In this document: positions 7,916 through 17,150 of the stretch, piece by piece
How the letters are laid out: every line of letters begins with the position of its first letter
Position numbering within the stretch: the stretch's first letter is position 1
Origin: Alistipes sp. Marseille-P5061
GTDB lineage: Bacteria > Bacteroidota > Bacteroidia > Bacteroidales > Rikenellaceae
DNA: 64,000 nt
Direction: 5' to 3'
Assembly: GCF_900290115.1 (NCBI RefSeq)
Contig: NZ_LT985748.1
Coordinates: forward strand, 1 to 64,000
Notes under the pieces: model-generated
Database searches by the model: none
What the model saw: only the letters and a program-made list of their open reading frames with translations
Told to the model about the DNA's origin: nothing
Translations under genes and position numbers: made by a program

Positions 7916-10762
7916 ATGGCGGGTTTTCTGAACGAAGTTGCAGCGGAGCTCTACGCCCGCTACGGAGAGGAGCTCTCGTCGATGGAGCTCCTCTTCCCGT
8001 CGCGGCGTGCCCGCATCTTCTTTGCCGACGCCCTCTCGTCGCTTGTCGACCGGCCGCTCTGGCAGCCGCGCTGGACGACGGTCGACGAGCTGATGTCGGA
8101 AATCTCGGGGCTGCGCACGGCCGAGCGGGTGCGGCTGGTCACCGAGCTCTACAAAATCTACCGCCAGTACCACGACGAACCCTTCGACCGCTTCTACTTC
8201 TGGGGCGAGATGCTCCTCTCGGACTTCGACTCGATTGACAAGTACCGGGTCGATGCCGACATGCTGCTGCGCAACCTCTGGGAGCTGAAGGAGCTCGAAT
8301 CGGACCTCTCGTACCTCACGCCCGAGCAGCAGCGGCTCGTCCGCTCCTTCTGGTCGACCTTCGGACAGGAGGCCGACCTCTCGCAGGAGAAGCGCCGCTT
8401 CCTGGCCCTCTGGAAGACGCTGCTGCCGCTCTACCACCGCTTCCGCGAGCGGCTGGCGGAGCTGGGAATCGCCTACGGGGGCATGATGCAGCGCGCGGCC
8501 GTCGAGCGGCTGCGCAGCGGCAGCTTCGCCTTCGACCGCCCGCGGCGCTTCGTCGTGGCGGGCTTCAACGCCCTCTCGGCGTGCGAGCAGGAGCTCTTCA
8601 AGTACCTGTCGACGGCCGCCGGGGCCCGGTTCTACTGGGATTTCGACGACTACTACCGCGACGACCGGGAGCAGGAGGCCGGCATGTTCATCCGGCGCAA
8701 CGTCGTGGCCTTCCCGCCGGCGGGCGGGGTGTCGCACGACAACTTCCGCCGCGGGAAGGAGCTCTTCGCCGTCTCGTGCGTCTCGAATGCCGTGCAGTGC
8801 AAGTACGTCGGCGAGATTCTGCGCCGCCTGCGCCGCGACTACGGGCCGCTGGGCAAGGAGACCGCCGTGGTGCTGACCGACGAGAACCTGCTGCTGCCGC
8901 TGCTCTATGCGCTGCCGCCCGAGGTGGGCAAGGTCAACGTCACGATGGGCTATCCGCTGCGCCAGACGCTGGCCTACACCTTCGTCGAGCGGCTCATCGA
9001 GCTGCAGCAGCACAGCCGCACGCGCCGCGGCGAGACGCTCTTCTACCATGCCGACGTGACGGGGCTGCTGGCGCACCCCTACGTGGCCGAGAGCGACGCG
9101 GCGCTCACGCGCGAGCTGGCCGACAAGGTGGTGCTCGAGCGGCGGATTTCGGTCGAGGCGCAGTGGTTGGCGCGCAGCCCCTTCCTCGGGCGGCTCTTCC
9201 GGCGGGCCGAGGAGTGGCGCGCCCTCTCGGAGTGGCTGCTCGCCACGCTCGACGAGGTGGCCCGGCTTCCCTTCGAGGGGGACGACGTGCGCCGCCGCCG
9301 GGAGTTCCTGGCCGTCCTCTCCGAAGAAATCGTCAAGCTGCGCAATACGCTCGAGGAGTGCGACATCGAGCTCTCGATGGAGACCTACGTCTCGCTGCTG
9401 CGCCGCCACCTGCAGACGCTGCGCGTCCCGTTCGAGGGCGAGCCGCTCGAGGGCATTCAGGTGATGGGCATCCTCGAGACGCGCAACCTCGACTTCGAGC
9501 ACGTCATCCTGCTCTCGATGCACGACGACAACTTCCCCGGCAGTTTCGCCGCGCAGTCGTCGTTCATCCCCTACAACCTGCGGGCCGCCTACGATTTGCC
9601 CACCCCCGAACACCACGAGGGTGTCTACGCCTACTACTTCTACCGCCTCATCCAGCGGGCGCGGACGGTCCACATGCTCTACTGCTCGCACGCCGACGAG
9701 AAGTCGACCGGCGAGCCGAGCCGCTACATCCGCCAGCTGGACTACGAGAGCGGCTTCGAGGTGCACCACGTCGAGGTGGGCGTCGATGTCAATCTGGTCG
9801 AGAACGCCCCCATCGAGGTGGCCAAGGAGGGCTCCGTGATGGAAGCGCTCGAACGCTTCGTCGACCCCGAAAGTCCGGTGACCCTCTCGCCGACGGCCTT
9901 CTTCCGCTACGTGGCCTGCCCGCTGCGCTTCTACTTCCACTCGGTGGCGGGGCTGCGCGTCGACGATGACGTTGCTGAGGAGGTCGACGCCCCGATGTTC
10001 GGTACGATTCTCCACGCCGCCGTGGAGCAGCTCTACGGGCGGGTGCGCGACGAGCTGCATCCGGGAGAGACGCTCCGCGCGCTGATGCGCTCGGGCGAGG
10101 TGGAGCGGGCCGTCGAGGCCTCCATCAACGAAAACTACCTCGGCGACGCCTCCGCTTCGGCCGAGGAGTATACGGGCAACCTGCTGCTCATCCGCGAGAT
10201 TGTGGTCCGCTACCTGCGCGACGGCGTGATGGCCTACGATGCGGCCAACGACCGCTTTACGGTGACGGGGCTCGAGGAGAAGGTGCGCTACGACTTCCCC
10301 TTCGAGGCGGGCGGGCGGAGCCTCGGGATGAAGTTCGCCGGCATTGCCGACCGCATTGACCGGCTCGACGACGGCTCGCTGCGCGTGGTCGACTACAAGA
10401 CGGGCACGCCCCACCTGGAGTTCGACGGGCTCGAGTCGCTCTTCCGCGGCAAGGGCAAGCAGCGGCTCTCGAACATCCTCCAGACGCTGCTCTACTCCAT
10501 GATGCTGCGCCACGTGCGGGGCAGCGACGCCGTGCCGCAGCTCTACTACGTGCGGCAGATGCACCGCAGCGACTATTCGCCGCTGCTCACCGACCGGGAG
10601 CTCGGCGTGCGGGGGGCCCCCTATTCGCTCTACGAGGGGCGCTTCGAGGAGCTGGTGCGCGAAACGCTCGCCGAGCTCTTCGACCCGACGCAGCCTTTCC
10701 GCCAGTGCGCCGATACCGATACGTGCCGCTTCTGCGACTTCAACGTCATCTGCCGCCGCTGA
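7916..10762 (+). CDS. AddB-like PD-(D/E)XK nuclease subunit with predicted iron-sulfur staple
   Basis: Predicted partner of the AddA-like helicase in double-strand-end processing. The 948-residue product lacks a Walker A motif at its N-terminus (MELLFPSRRARIFFADAL), so it is probably a motor-dead helicase-like scaffold. The C-terminal nuclease has APMFGTILHAAVEQLY, DRIDRLDDGSLRVVDYKTG and LQTLLYSMML. Four cysteines fit the AddB 4Fe-4S staple: C668 in ACPLRFYF and C937, C940 and C946 in TCRFCDFNVIC at the extreme C-terminus. It starts 4 nt after the DUF2807 gene. The family assignment is secure at the domain level, while pairing with the divergent AddA-like gene is inferred from proximity. Confidence 0.88.
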   Translation: MAGFLNEVAAELYARYGEELSSMELLFPSRRARIFFADALSSLVDRPLWQPRWTTVDELMSEISGLRTAERVRLVTELYKIYRQYHDEPFDRFYFWGEMLLSDFDSIDKYRVDADMLLRNLWELKELESDLSYLTPEQQRLVRSFWSTFGQEADLSQEKRRFLALWKTLLPLYHRFRERLAELGIAYGGMMQRAAVERLRSGSFAFDRPRRFVVAGFNALSACEQELFKYLSTAAGARFYWDFDDYYRDDREQEAGMFIRRNVVAFPPAGGVSHDNFRRGKELFAVSCVSNAVQCKYVGEILRRLRRDYGPLGKETAVVLTDENLLLPLLYALPPEVGKVNVTMGYPLRQTLAYTFVERLIELQQHSRTRRGETLFYHADVTGLLAHPYVAESDAALTRELADKVVLERRISVEAQWLARSPFLGRLFRRAEEWRALSEWLLATLDEVARLPFEGDDVRRRREFLAVLSEEIVKLRNTLEECDIELSMETYVSLLRRHLQTLRVPFEGEPLEGIQVMGILETRNLDFEHVILLSMHDDNFPGSFAAQSSFIPYNLRAAYDLPTPEHHEGVYAYYFYRLIQRARTVHMLYCSHADEKSTGEPSRYIRQLDYESGFEVHHVEVGVDVNLVENAPIEVAKEGSVMEALERFVDPESPVTLSPTAFFRYVACPLRFYFHSVAGLRVDDDVAEEVDAPMFGTILHAAVEQLYGRVRDELHPGETLRALMRSGEVERAVEASINENYLGDASASAEEYTGNLLLIREIVVRYLRDGVMAYDAANDRFTVTGLEEKVRYDFPFEAGGRSLGMKFAGIADRIDRLDDGSLRVVDYKTGTPHLEFDGLESLFRGKGKQRLSNILQTLLYSMMLRHVRGSDAVPQLYYVRQMHRSDYSPLLTDRELGVRGAPYSLYEGRFEELVRETLAELFDPTQPFRQCADTDTCRFCDFNVICRR

Positions 10763-10891
10763 CCGGGGGGGCTGACCCGGGGTGCCGACCCTCGACCCGC
10801 GTCGCTGACCCGCTGTTCCGCCGCTGGTCAGGGGCGCTGACCGCTGACCCGTGACTGCTGACCCTCAGCCGTCGGCTCGCTGAACCCGCAG
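10763..10891. repeat. Low-complexity spacer built on GCTGACCC
   Basis: The spacer after the AddB-like stop repeats variants of gctgaccc and cgctgacc about eight times within 110 nt. No gene or plus-strand terminator is seen. Confidence 0.55.
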
Positions 10892-10920
10892 AAAAAAGGG
10901 CGGCATGCGCTTTGCCGTCC
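10892..10920 (-). terminator. Minus-strand intrinsic terminator overlapping a plus-strand promoter
   Basis: Read on the minus strand, GGACGGCA (10920-10913) pairs with TGCCGCCC (10905-10898) around a 7-nt loop, followed by six U residues (10897-10892). It is the first recognisable terminator downstream of the minus-strand M23-M23-HAD operon. If used, that transcript runs antisense through the small lipoprotein gene. Confidence 0.6.
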
Positions 10921-10940
10921 CGTGAAAAAATGTATCTTTG
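10912..10940 (+). promoter_or_regulatory. Promoter of the small lipoprotein gene
   Basis: TTG (10912-10914) and TATCTTTG (10933-10940) are separated by 18 nt, a good match to the Bacteroidetes -33/-7 consensus. The leader to the ATG at 10968 is about 22 nt. The -33 element lies within the stem of the minus-strand terminator at 10892-10920. Confidence 0.75.
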
Positions 10941-10967
10941 TTGGTGTAAACCCCTTGCAGTACCCTC

Positions 10968-11249
10968 ATGAAACGCAGATTCTCGAGCATGTGGCTGCTG
11001 GTGCTGGCCCTGCTCGTCTCTTCCTGCGCCGTGAACCGGACGGCGCGTCCCCGTCCGCCCCGTCCGCTTCACGAGGCGCCGCTGCCTCCCGGCCACCCCG
11101 GTCATCCGGGACATCTGGGACATCCCGCTCCTCCGGAGCAGCCTGGAAAACACAAAAAGCCGAAAAAGCCCAAGAAGCCCAAGAAGGAGAAGCGCGCCAA
11201 GAAGGAGCGCCGCGACCGAGGACCGCTGGAGGAGGGCCGGCTCCGCTGA
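10968..11249 (+). CDS. Small Pro/His- and Lys-rich lipoprotein
   Basis: A 93-residue predicted lipoprotein. The signal peptide MKRRFSSMWLLVLALLVSSC ends in a lipobox (LVSSC). The mature part is low-complexity: a Pro/His/Gly segment with GHPGHPGHLGHP, then a very basic tail KKPKKPKKPKKEKRAKKERR. The basic tail could bind anionic polymers such as LPS, nucleic acid or peptidoglycan, but that is speculation. The gene has its own well-formed promoter 28 nt upstream. Similar short CAV-type lipoproteins with basic tails are common in Bacteroidales. Function is unknown. Confidence 0.75.
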   Translation: MKRRFSSMWLLVLALLVSSCAVNRTARPRPPRPLHEAPLPPGHPGHPGHLGHPAPPEQPGKHKKPKKPKKPKKEKRAKKERRDRGPLEEGRLR

Positions 11250-11438
11250 CCCTGCATCGGGGCCCGAAGTCTTGTACGCCTGGGCCTGACGCGCAGACCT
11301 TTCCGGGGCCGCTGACCCCGTACTGCGTCCTGCTGCCCTGCACCGGGCTCCGTTGCTCTTGCATCGGGGCCCGTTGCCTTTGTATTGAGCCTTGTCGCCC
11401 TGCACTCGGGGCCGGTTGCAGCCCCCTTCCGAACCGTT

Positions 11439-12050
11439 TTACAGCTTGACGCGGATGTAGCCGGCGCCGCTTCGGCGCGCGGCCTCCATCCCTATGTCCG
11501 AATCCTCGAAGATAAGCGTCTCTTCGGGGCGGCACCCCTCGCGCCTCATCGCCTCGAGAAAACACTCGGGGTCGGGCTTGCTCCGGGTGACGTCCGCACC
11601 CGTCAGAATGCCGTCGAGACGCCCTTCGGGGCACGCCTCAGCCGGGTCGTCGGGGCCGCCGATGCCCGTGTGGCGCATCACGTTGCGGATGTTGTCGGGA
11701 CTCCCCGTCGAGACGACCCACACCCGGCCGCCGCCCTGCTGGAACTGGCGGCAGAACTCCCACAGCGGACGGTTGAGCCGCACGCTGTCGAAGTAGCGGG
11801 GGTAGAGCTCGATTTTGCGCCGCCGCAGCCGTTCGCGCTCGGCGGGGTCGGCGATGCCTAGGCTCGCCAGAAACTCGCTGCACCGCATGCCGAAGTAGCG
11901 GGCCGCATACTCCTCCTCGCTCAGCGGGATGCCCGCCTCGGCGAGCGTCTGCAGGTAGGCGAGCGTGTTGGCGCGCCGCGTGTCGGCCAGCGTGCCGTCG
12001 AAGTCGAGCAGGATGAGTCGGATGCGGGTATCGGTGCGGGGATTGTTCAT
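11439..12050 (-). CDS. HAD-superfamily hydrolase (phosphatase-like)
   Basis: A 203-residue haloacid dehalogenase-type hydrolase, likely a small-molecule phosphatase. Motif I is LLDFDGTLADT at the N-terminus with both catalytic aspartates, motif II is VVSTGSPDN, the motif III lysine is in RSKPDPECF, and motif IV is IFEDSDIGMEAARRSG. The cap between motifs I and II is helical, as in the beta-phosphoglucomutase-like subgroup. It is the last gene of a minus-strand operon behind two M23 peptidase genes (76-nt gap). The substrate cannot be deduced. Confidence 0.88.
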   Translation of the reverse strand: MNNPRTDTRIRLILLDFDGTLADTRRANTLAYLQTLAEAGIPLSEEEYAARYFGMRCSEFLASLGIADPAERERLRRRKIELYPRYFDSVRLNRPLWEFCRQFQQGGGRVWVVSTGSPDNIRNVMRHTGIGGPDDPAEACPEGRLDGILTGADVTRSKPDPECFLEAMRREGCRPEETLIFEDSDIGMEAARRSGAGYIRVKL

Positions 12051-12126
12051 CGTTCGTATGGGGTTGTTGCAGTGAAAAACATGCCGCGGCGAAGGCCGCC
12101 GCGGGTGAGGCCGCCGTGGAGTGCCG

Positions 12127-13077
12127 TCAGTCGAAGGACTGCATGCCCGACTGCGCGATGCGCATGATGCGCTGGTACTCGGCCGGGGAGAGCTCCATGA
12201 AGAAGTAGTGAATCGGGTCGACGCGCATGCCGTTGTGGCGCACCTCGTAGTGGAGGTGCGGCGAGAGCGAGAGGCCCGTGTCGCCCGAGAGGGCGATGAT
12301 GTCGCCGCGGCGCACCTGCTGCCCCTTCGTGACGTTGCTCTTCGAGAGGTGGCTGTACGAGGTGGTGTAGCCGTTGCCGTGGTCGATGACCACCGTGAGT
12401 CCCTGCGTCGAGTTGCGGCGCATGACGTCGCTCACGCGGCCGTCGGCCGTGGCGAAGACGCGCGAACCCTCGGGAATGGTGTAGTCGACCCCCTGGTGGG
12501 CCTGCAGCGTCTTGTAGAAGGGGTGGATGCGCATGCCGTAGGAGGCCGTCAGCAGCGAGAGCTGCTTGTTGATGACGGGCTGGATGGCGGGGATGTTGTC
12601 GCAGCCGCTGCCCGTCGAGTCGATGCGCTGCTGCAGCGTCTGGTAGCTCTCGTTCAGATGGGCGAGCGAGCGCTCCATGTCGTCGAGCCGGTCGCGGAAT
12701 TCGCGCTTGAGCTGCCGCGTGGGGCGGGTGAGCGTCTGTTCGTAGTCGAGCTCCTTTTCGTTGTCGCGCTCCGAGTCGAAGTCGTAGGGCGTCGATTCGA
12801 AGAGGATGCCGAAAACGTTGCGGTCTCGCTCCGCGACATTGTCGAGCACCATGCGTAGCGTGTCGTAGCGCGCCGAGAGCGCCTCGTATTCGCTGCGCAG
12901 GCGGTCGGTCGAGTGCTTGAGCTCGTATTCGACCGGCGTGTCGAAGAAGAGCGAGAATCCGATGTAGTAGAGCACGGCCACACCGGCCCACACGAACGTC
13001 TGGACCGTGAAGCGGATGATGTTCTGTTTGCGGCGCCGGCGCCGGCGAAGTCGTTCCAAATCCTTTTTCCCGGCCAT
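12127..13077 (-). CDS. Membrane-anchored M23 family metallopeptidase (second of a tandem pair)
   Basis: Predicted peptidoglycan endopeptidase of the LytM/M23 type, 316 residues. A basic cytoplasmic N-terminus (ERLRRRRRRKQN) precedes one transmembrane helix (about residues 22-44). A coiled-coil stretch follows (about 50-160), then the C-terminal M23 domain with YGMRIHPF, the zinc ligands of HQGVDY, and SPHLHYEVRHNG. The ligand residues are present, so the enzyme may be active. It starts 2 nt after its paralogue at 13080-14096, with the same architecture and a similar C-terminal motif (SPAEYQRIM against TPEEYDRLQ), indicating tandem duplication and a shared role in envelope remodelling. Confidence 0.92.
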   Translation of the reverse strand: MAGKKDLERLRRRRRRKQNIIRFTVQTFVWAGVAVLYYIGFSLFFDTPVEYELKHSTDRLRSEYEALSARYDTLRMVLDNVAERDRNVFGILFESTPYDFDSERDNEKELDYEQTLTRPTRQLKREFRDRLDDMERSLAHLNESYQTLQQRIDSTGSGCDNIPAIQPVINKQLSLLTASYGMRIHPFYKTLQAHQGVDYTIPEGSRVFATADGRVSDVMRRNSTQGLTVVIDHGNGYTTSYSHLSKSNVTKGQQVRRGDIIALSGDTGLSLSPHLHYEVRHNGMRVDPIHYFFMELSPAEYQRIMRIAQSGMQSFD

Positions 13078-13079
13078 GG

Positions 13080-14096
13080 CTATTCGAAGTTGGTTTCACG
13101 CATGGTCTCCTGGAGACGGTCGTACTCCTCGGGGGTCATGTTGCGGTTGAAGTAATTGATGGGGTTGACGGGCTGCCCCTTGTGAATCACCTCGTAGTGG
13201 AGGTGCGGGGCGGTCGAGATGCCCGTGTTGCCCGATTCGGCAATCTTCTGGCCGCGCACGACATGCTCGCCGGGCGAGACCAGCACGCGGCTCAGATGGG
13301 CGTAGCGCGTCTTGTAGCCGAAGGCGTGGTCGAGCAGCACCATGTGGCCGTAGCCGCCGTTGTAGCCGCTTTCGGAGGCGATTTCGACCACCGCATCTCC
13401 CGTGGCGTAGACGGCCGTTCCGCGGTCGCAGCCGAAGTCGACCCCCTTGTGCGGGCGGATGTACCCCAGCACGGGGTGGATGCGGCGCAGGTTGAATGCA
13501 CCGATGTGGTTGTTGTGCAGCGATTTGCGGTCGATGGGCCAGATGGCCGGAATGGCGGCCGACATCTTCTCCTTGTCCTTCGAGAGCTGCTGCAGCTCGT
13601 CGAGCGAGACCGACTCGGCGTAGAGCGTGCGGGCCAGGCGGTCGATGTTCATCCACGTGCCGACCATCAGCGGCGCGTAGTCGTCGTCGGCCATCGAGGC
13701 GTATTTCGAGGCGGGGTAGGGTTCGGCGATGCCCTCGATGGCGAGCGTGTCGGTGGCGAAGAGCGAGCGGTAGACGTAGTTGTCGCGTTCGTGGATTTCG
13801 TCGACCTGGCGCTGCGCCGTGCGGATTCGGTCCTGGAGAATGCGGTAGCGGAGCACCAGTTCGCGGTTGGCGCGCGTGATGCGGTACATCTTGGGCGTAT
13901 AGAAGAAGTAGGCGAAGAGCACGTTGGCGATGGAGACGAGGATGAATCCGATGAGCACCTTGCGCAGCAGCCGGTAGGTCCGCAGCCGGAAGGGGGCCGT
14001 CACCACCTCGCGCGTAATGACCTGCGCCTCATGCGTAAGGAGCTGCGCCTCGTGTGTGAGGGCCTCGGTATCGAATATCTGCTCTTTTCGTGCCAT
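13080..14096 (-). CDS. Membrane-anchored M23 family metallopeptidase (first of a tandem pair)
   Basis: Predicted peptidoglycan endopeptidase of 338 residues. The cytoplasmic N-terminus contains a short repeat (LTHEAQLLTHEAQVITRE). One transmembrane helix (about residues 47-66) and a coiled-coil periplasmic stalk follow. The M23 domain has RRIHPVLGYIRPHKGVDFG, GNTGISTAPHLHYEV and NPINYFNRNMTPEEYDRL. Zinc ligands are intact. It is the first gene of the operon, with a convincing promoter at 14124-14154, and the next paralogue follows after 2 nt. Related proteins in Bacteroidales are annotated only as M23 peptidases, and whether the substrate is a cross-link or a stem peptide is unknown. Confidence 0.92.
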   Translation of the reverse strand: MARKEQIFDTEALTHEAQLLTHEAQVITREVVTAPFRLRTYRLLRKVLIGFILVSIANVLFAYFFYTPKMYRITRANRELVLRYRILQDRIRTAQRQVDEIHERDNYVYRSLFATDTLAIEGIAEPYPASKYASMADDDYAPLMVGTWMNIDRLARTLYAESVSLDELQQLSKDKEKMSAAIPAIWPIDRKSLHNNHIGAFNLRRIHPVLGYIRPHKGVDFGCDRGTAVYATGDAVVEIASESGYNGGYGHMVLLDHAFGYKTRYAHLSRVLVSPGEHVVRGQKIAESGNTGISTAPHLHYEVIHKGQPVNPINYFNRNMTPEEYDRLQETMRETNFE

Positions 14097-14123
14097 GACC
14101 TAAAAAACTGGGTCGCGATGGTG

Positions 14124-14154
14124 CAAATTTAGGTGAAAATGCGTAATTTTGCAA
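14124..14154 (-). promoter_or_regulatory. Promoter of the M23-M23-HAD operon
   Basis: On the minus strand TTG (14154-14152) precedes TAAATTTG (14131-14124) by 20 nt, fitting the Bacteroidetes consensus. The leader to the ATG at 14096 is about 20 nt. Confidence 0.75.
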
Positions 14155-14528
14155 CCCGAAACGGATAACGGAACCACCCGGGCGGAAAGTGTGCCGCAGG
14201 GCAAATAAATTCGTCACAGGGCCCCTGGCGGGGGTGTCTGCCGGGTCGTCGGGGTTGTCCCGGGGCCGCCGTTGCCTTCGGAAGGGCCGCATATCGGTCG
14301 CCGCTCTTCGGAAGCAGAGGGCCGGGCCGGGGGCCGCCGCTCTTCGGAAAAGGCCGGTGGCAGTCGCCGCTCTTCGGTTGCAGATGGTTGGAGCCGGGGT
14401 CGGCTGCCGCTCTTCGGGAAAGGCCGATGGCAGCCGCTGCTCTTTGTCTGCCGCCGCTCCCTGTCGGCCGGGCAGGCGGTTGCGTGCTCCGTAAGCCGCT
14501 TTTTTTGATTATATCGTAAACGTACAAT
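14155..14528. repeat. Divergent spacer with repeated GCCGCTCTTCGG
   Basis: No gene is supported between the M23 promoter and alaS. The dodecamer GCCGCTCTTCGG occurs four times, at 14300-14311, 14336-14347, 14366-14377 and 14406-14417 (spacings 36, 30 and 40 nt). A degraded copy follows near 14432. The sequence between copies is also related (gccggtggcag, gccgatggcag). The alaS promoter was not identified; only an AT-rich stretch at about 14500-14525 separates the array from the start codon. Confidence 0.6.
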
Positions 14529-17150
14529 ATGGAATCGAACAAAATCCGCCAGGCATTTCTGGACTTCTTCGCAAGCAAGGGTCACACCATCGTGCCGTCG
14601 GCGCCCATGGTCGTCAAGAACGACCCCACCCTCATGTTCACCAATGCGGGCATGAACCAGTTCAAGGACATCTTCCTGGGCAACGCCCCCCGCAAGTATC
14701 CCCGTGCGGCCGATACGCAGAAGTGTCTGCGCGTCTCGGGCAAGCACAACGACCTGGAGGAGGTCGGACACGACACCTACCACCACACCATGTTCGAGAT
14801 GCTGGGCAACTGGTCCTACGGCGACTACTTCAAGAAGGAGGCCATCGGCTGGGCGTGGGAGCTGCTGCACGACGTCTACCACCTGCCCGCCGAGCGGATG
14901 TACGCCACCGTCTTCGAGGGTTCCGACGAGGACGGCGTCTCCTTCGACCAGGAGGCCTACGACTACTGGTGCCAGTATCTGCCCGAGGACCACATCATCC
15001 GCGGCAACAAGCACGACAACTTCTGGGAGATGGGCGAGACGGGTCCCTGCGGCCCCTGCTCGGAGATTCACTTCGACCTGCGCGACGAGGCGGAGATTGC
15101 CGCCAAGCCGGGCCGCGAGATGGTCAACGCGGGACATCCCCAGGTGATTGAAATCTGGAACCTCGTCTTCATGCAGTTCAACCGCAAGGCCAACGGCTCG
15201 CTCGAGCCGCTGCCGGCGCGCAACGTCGATACGGGCATGGGCTTCGAGCGCCTCTGCATGATTCTCCAGGGCAAGAAGTCGAACTACGATACGGATGTCT
15301 TTCAGCCGACCATCCAGCGCATTTCGGCCCTCTCGGGCAAGCGCTACGGCGAGAACGAGCAGTGCGACGTGGCCATGCGCGTCATGGCGGACCACCTGCG
15401 CGCCATCGCCTTCTCGATTGCCGACGGACAGCTCCCCTCGAACGTCAAGGCGGGATATGTCATCCGCCGCATCCTGCGCCGCGCCGTGCGCTACGGCTAC
15501 ACCTACCTGGGCTTCACCGAGCCGACGCTCTGCAAGCTCGTCGCCGGGCTGGTGGAGCAGATGGGCGGCCAGTTCCCCGAGCTGAAGGCGCAGCAGGCCC
15601 TCATCGAGAAGGTCATCGAGGAGGAGGAGTCCTCGTTCCTGCGCACGCTGGCCACGGGCATCAACCTGCTCGACGGCGTGATAGCACGCGTCAAGGCGGA
15701 GGGCACCTCCCGCATCTCGGGCAAGGATGCCTTCGTGCTCTACGATACCTTCGGATTCCCGATTGACCTCACGGAGCTCATCGCCCGCGAGCAGGGCGTC
15801 GAGGTCGACCTCGAGGATTTCGACAAGGAGCTGCAGGCCCAGAAGGCCCGTTCGCGCAACGCCGCGGCGGTCGACACCGACGACTGGGTCGAGCTCTTCC
15901 CGCTGAAGGAGAGCATCTTCACGGGCTACGACACGCTCATCGAGCAGGTGCGCATCGCGCGCTACCGCCGCGTGACGTCGAAGGGCCGCACGACCTATCA
16001 GCTGGTCTTCGACCGCACGCCCTTCTACGGCAACTCGGGCGGTCAGATTGGCGACGTGGGCTACATCCAGTCGGGTGACGAGAAGGTGCCCGTCGTCGAC
16101 ACCGAGAAGGAGAACGGTCTGATTATCCACATTGTGGAGCACCTCCCGTCGGACCCCGCGGCCGAATTCACCGCGGTGGTCGACGCCGAAAAGCGCCAGA
16201 ATGCCGCCAACAACCATACGGCCACCCACCTGCTGCACGCCGCGCTGCGCGAGGTGCTGGGCAAGCACGTCGAGCAGAAGGGCTCGATGGTGACCCCCGA
16301 GGCGCTGCGCTTCGACTTCTCGCACTTCCAGAAGGTGACCCCCGAGGAGCTGCGCCGCGTCGAGCAGCTGGTCAACCGCTTCGTGCGGGCCAACTACCCG
16401 CTCGAGGAGAACCGCAATGCCACGAAGGAGGAGGCCGAGCGCTGCGGAGCGATGATGCTCTTCGGCGAGAAGTACGGCGACCGCGTCCGCATGGTGAAGT
16501 TCGGCCCCTCGGTCGAGCTCTGCGGCGGTACGCATACGAGCGCCACGGGTAACATCGGCATCTTCAAGATTGTCAACGAAAGCGCCATTTCGGCCGGTGT
16601 CCGCCGCATCGAGGCGGTGACGGGCGAGGCTGCCGAGCGGCTCTTCTACGCCGCCGAGGATACGCTGCGCACGGTGGGCGAGCAGCTCCACAATTCGCAG
16701 GTGCTCCAGGCCGTCCGCAAGATGGTCGAGAACAACGAGGCGCTCTCGAAGGAGGTCGAGTCGATGCGCCGCGAGCAGGTGGCCCAGTGGGCCGAGAAGA
16801 TGCTCGCGATGACGCCCGAGCGCGACGGCGTGCAGCTGGTATCGGCGCAGCTGGAGCGTCCGGCCGACTTCATCAAGGATTTGGCCTACGCCATGCGCCA
16901 GCGCGCGCCGAAGCTGGTCTTCGTCGTGGGTACGGTTGCGGGCGGCAAGCCGACGCTGACGGTCATGCTGGGCGAGGAGATTGCCGCACGCGGCGTCAAT
17001 GCCGGTGCCGTGGTCCGCGAAGCGGCCCGTTTGATGCAGGGCGGCGGTGGCGGCCAGCCCTTCTTCGCCACGGCCGGCGGCAAGAACCCCGACGGCCTGC
17101 AGGCCGCCATTGACAAGGCCGTCGAGCTGATTGGCGCTGCGCTCCGATAG
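14529..17150 (+). CDS. alaS: Alanine-tRNA ligase
   Basis: Class II aminoacyl-tRNA synthetase charging tRNA-Ala, with an editing domain for mischarged Ser/Gly. The 873-residue product starts [20 protein letters not shown] and has the catalytic core motifs ([41 protein letters not shown]). The editing-site zinc motif is [13 protein letters not shown] with [17 protein letters not shown]-terminal Gly-rich C-Ala domain ends in [19 protein letters not shown]. Length is typical. It is preceded and followed by repeat-filled spacers, so its operon context is weak. Confidence 0.97.
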   Translation: MESNKIRQAFLDFFASKGHTIVPSAPMVVKNDPTLMFTNAGMNQFKDIFLGNAPRKYPRAADTQKCLRVSGKHNDLEEVGHDTYHHTMFEMLGNWSYGDYFKKEAIGWAWELLHDVYHLPAERMYATVFEGSDEDGVSFDQEAYDYWCQYLPEDHIIRGNKHDNFWEMGETGPCGPCSEIHFDLRDEAEIAAKPGREMVNAGHPQVIEIWNLVFMQFNRKANGSLEPLPARNVDTGMGFERLCMILQGKKSNYDTDVFQPTIQRISALSGKRYGENEQCDVAMRVMADHLRAIAFSIADGQLPSNVKAGYVIRRILRRAVRYGYTYLGFTEPTLCKLVAGLVEQMGGQFPELKAQQALIEKVIEEEESSFLRTLATGINLLDGVIARVKAEGTSRISGKDAFVLYDTFGFPIDLTELIAREQGVEVDLEDFDKELQAQKARSRNAAAVDTDDWVELFPLKESIFTGYDTLIEQVRIARYRRVTSKGRTTYQLVFDRTPFYGNSGGQIGDVGYIQSGDEKVPVVDTEKENGLIIHIVEHLPSDPAAEFTAVVDAEKRQNAANNHTATHLLHAALREVLGKHVEQKGSMVTPEALRFDFSHFQKVTPEELRRVEQLVNRFVRANYPLEENRNATKEEAERCGAMMLFGEKYGDRVRMVKFGPSVELCGGTHTSATGNIGIFKIVNESAISAGVRRIEAVTGEAAERLFYAAEDTLRTVGEQLHNSQVLQAVRKMVENNEALSKEVESMRREQVAQWAEKMLAMTPERDGVQLVSAQLERPADFIKDLAYAMRQRAPKLVFVVGTVAGGKPTLTVMLGEEIAARGVNAGAVVREAARLMQGGGGGQPFFATAGGKNPDGLQAAIDKAVELIGAALR

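Noticed and set aside
14300-14417. GCCGCTCTTCGG copies considered as operator sites for alaS
   Set aside because: Spacing is irregular (36, 30, 40), the copies lie well upstream of the start, and similar private repeats fill most other spacers, so regulation is not needed to explain them.
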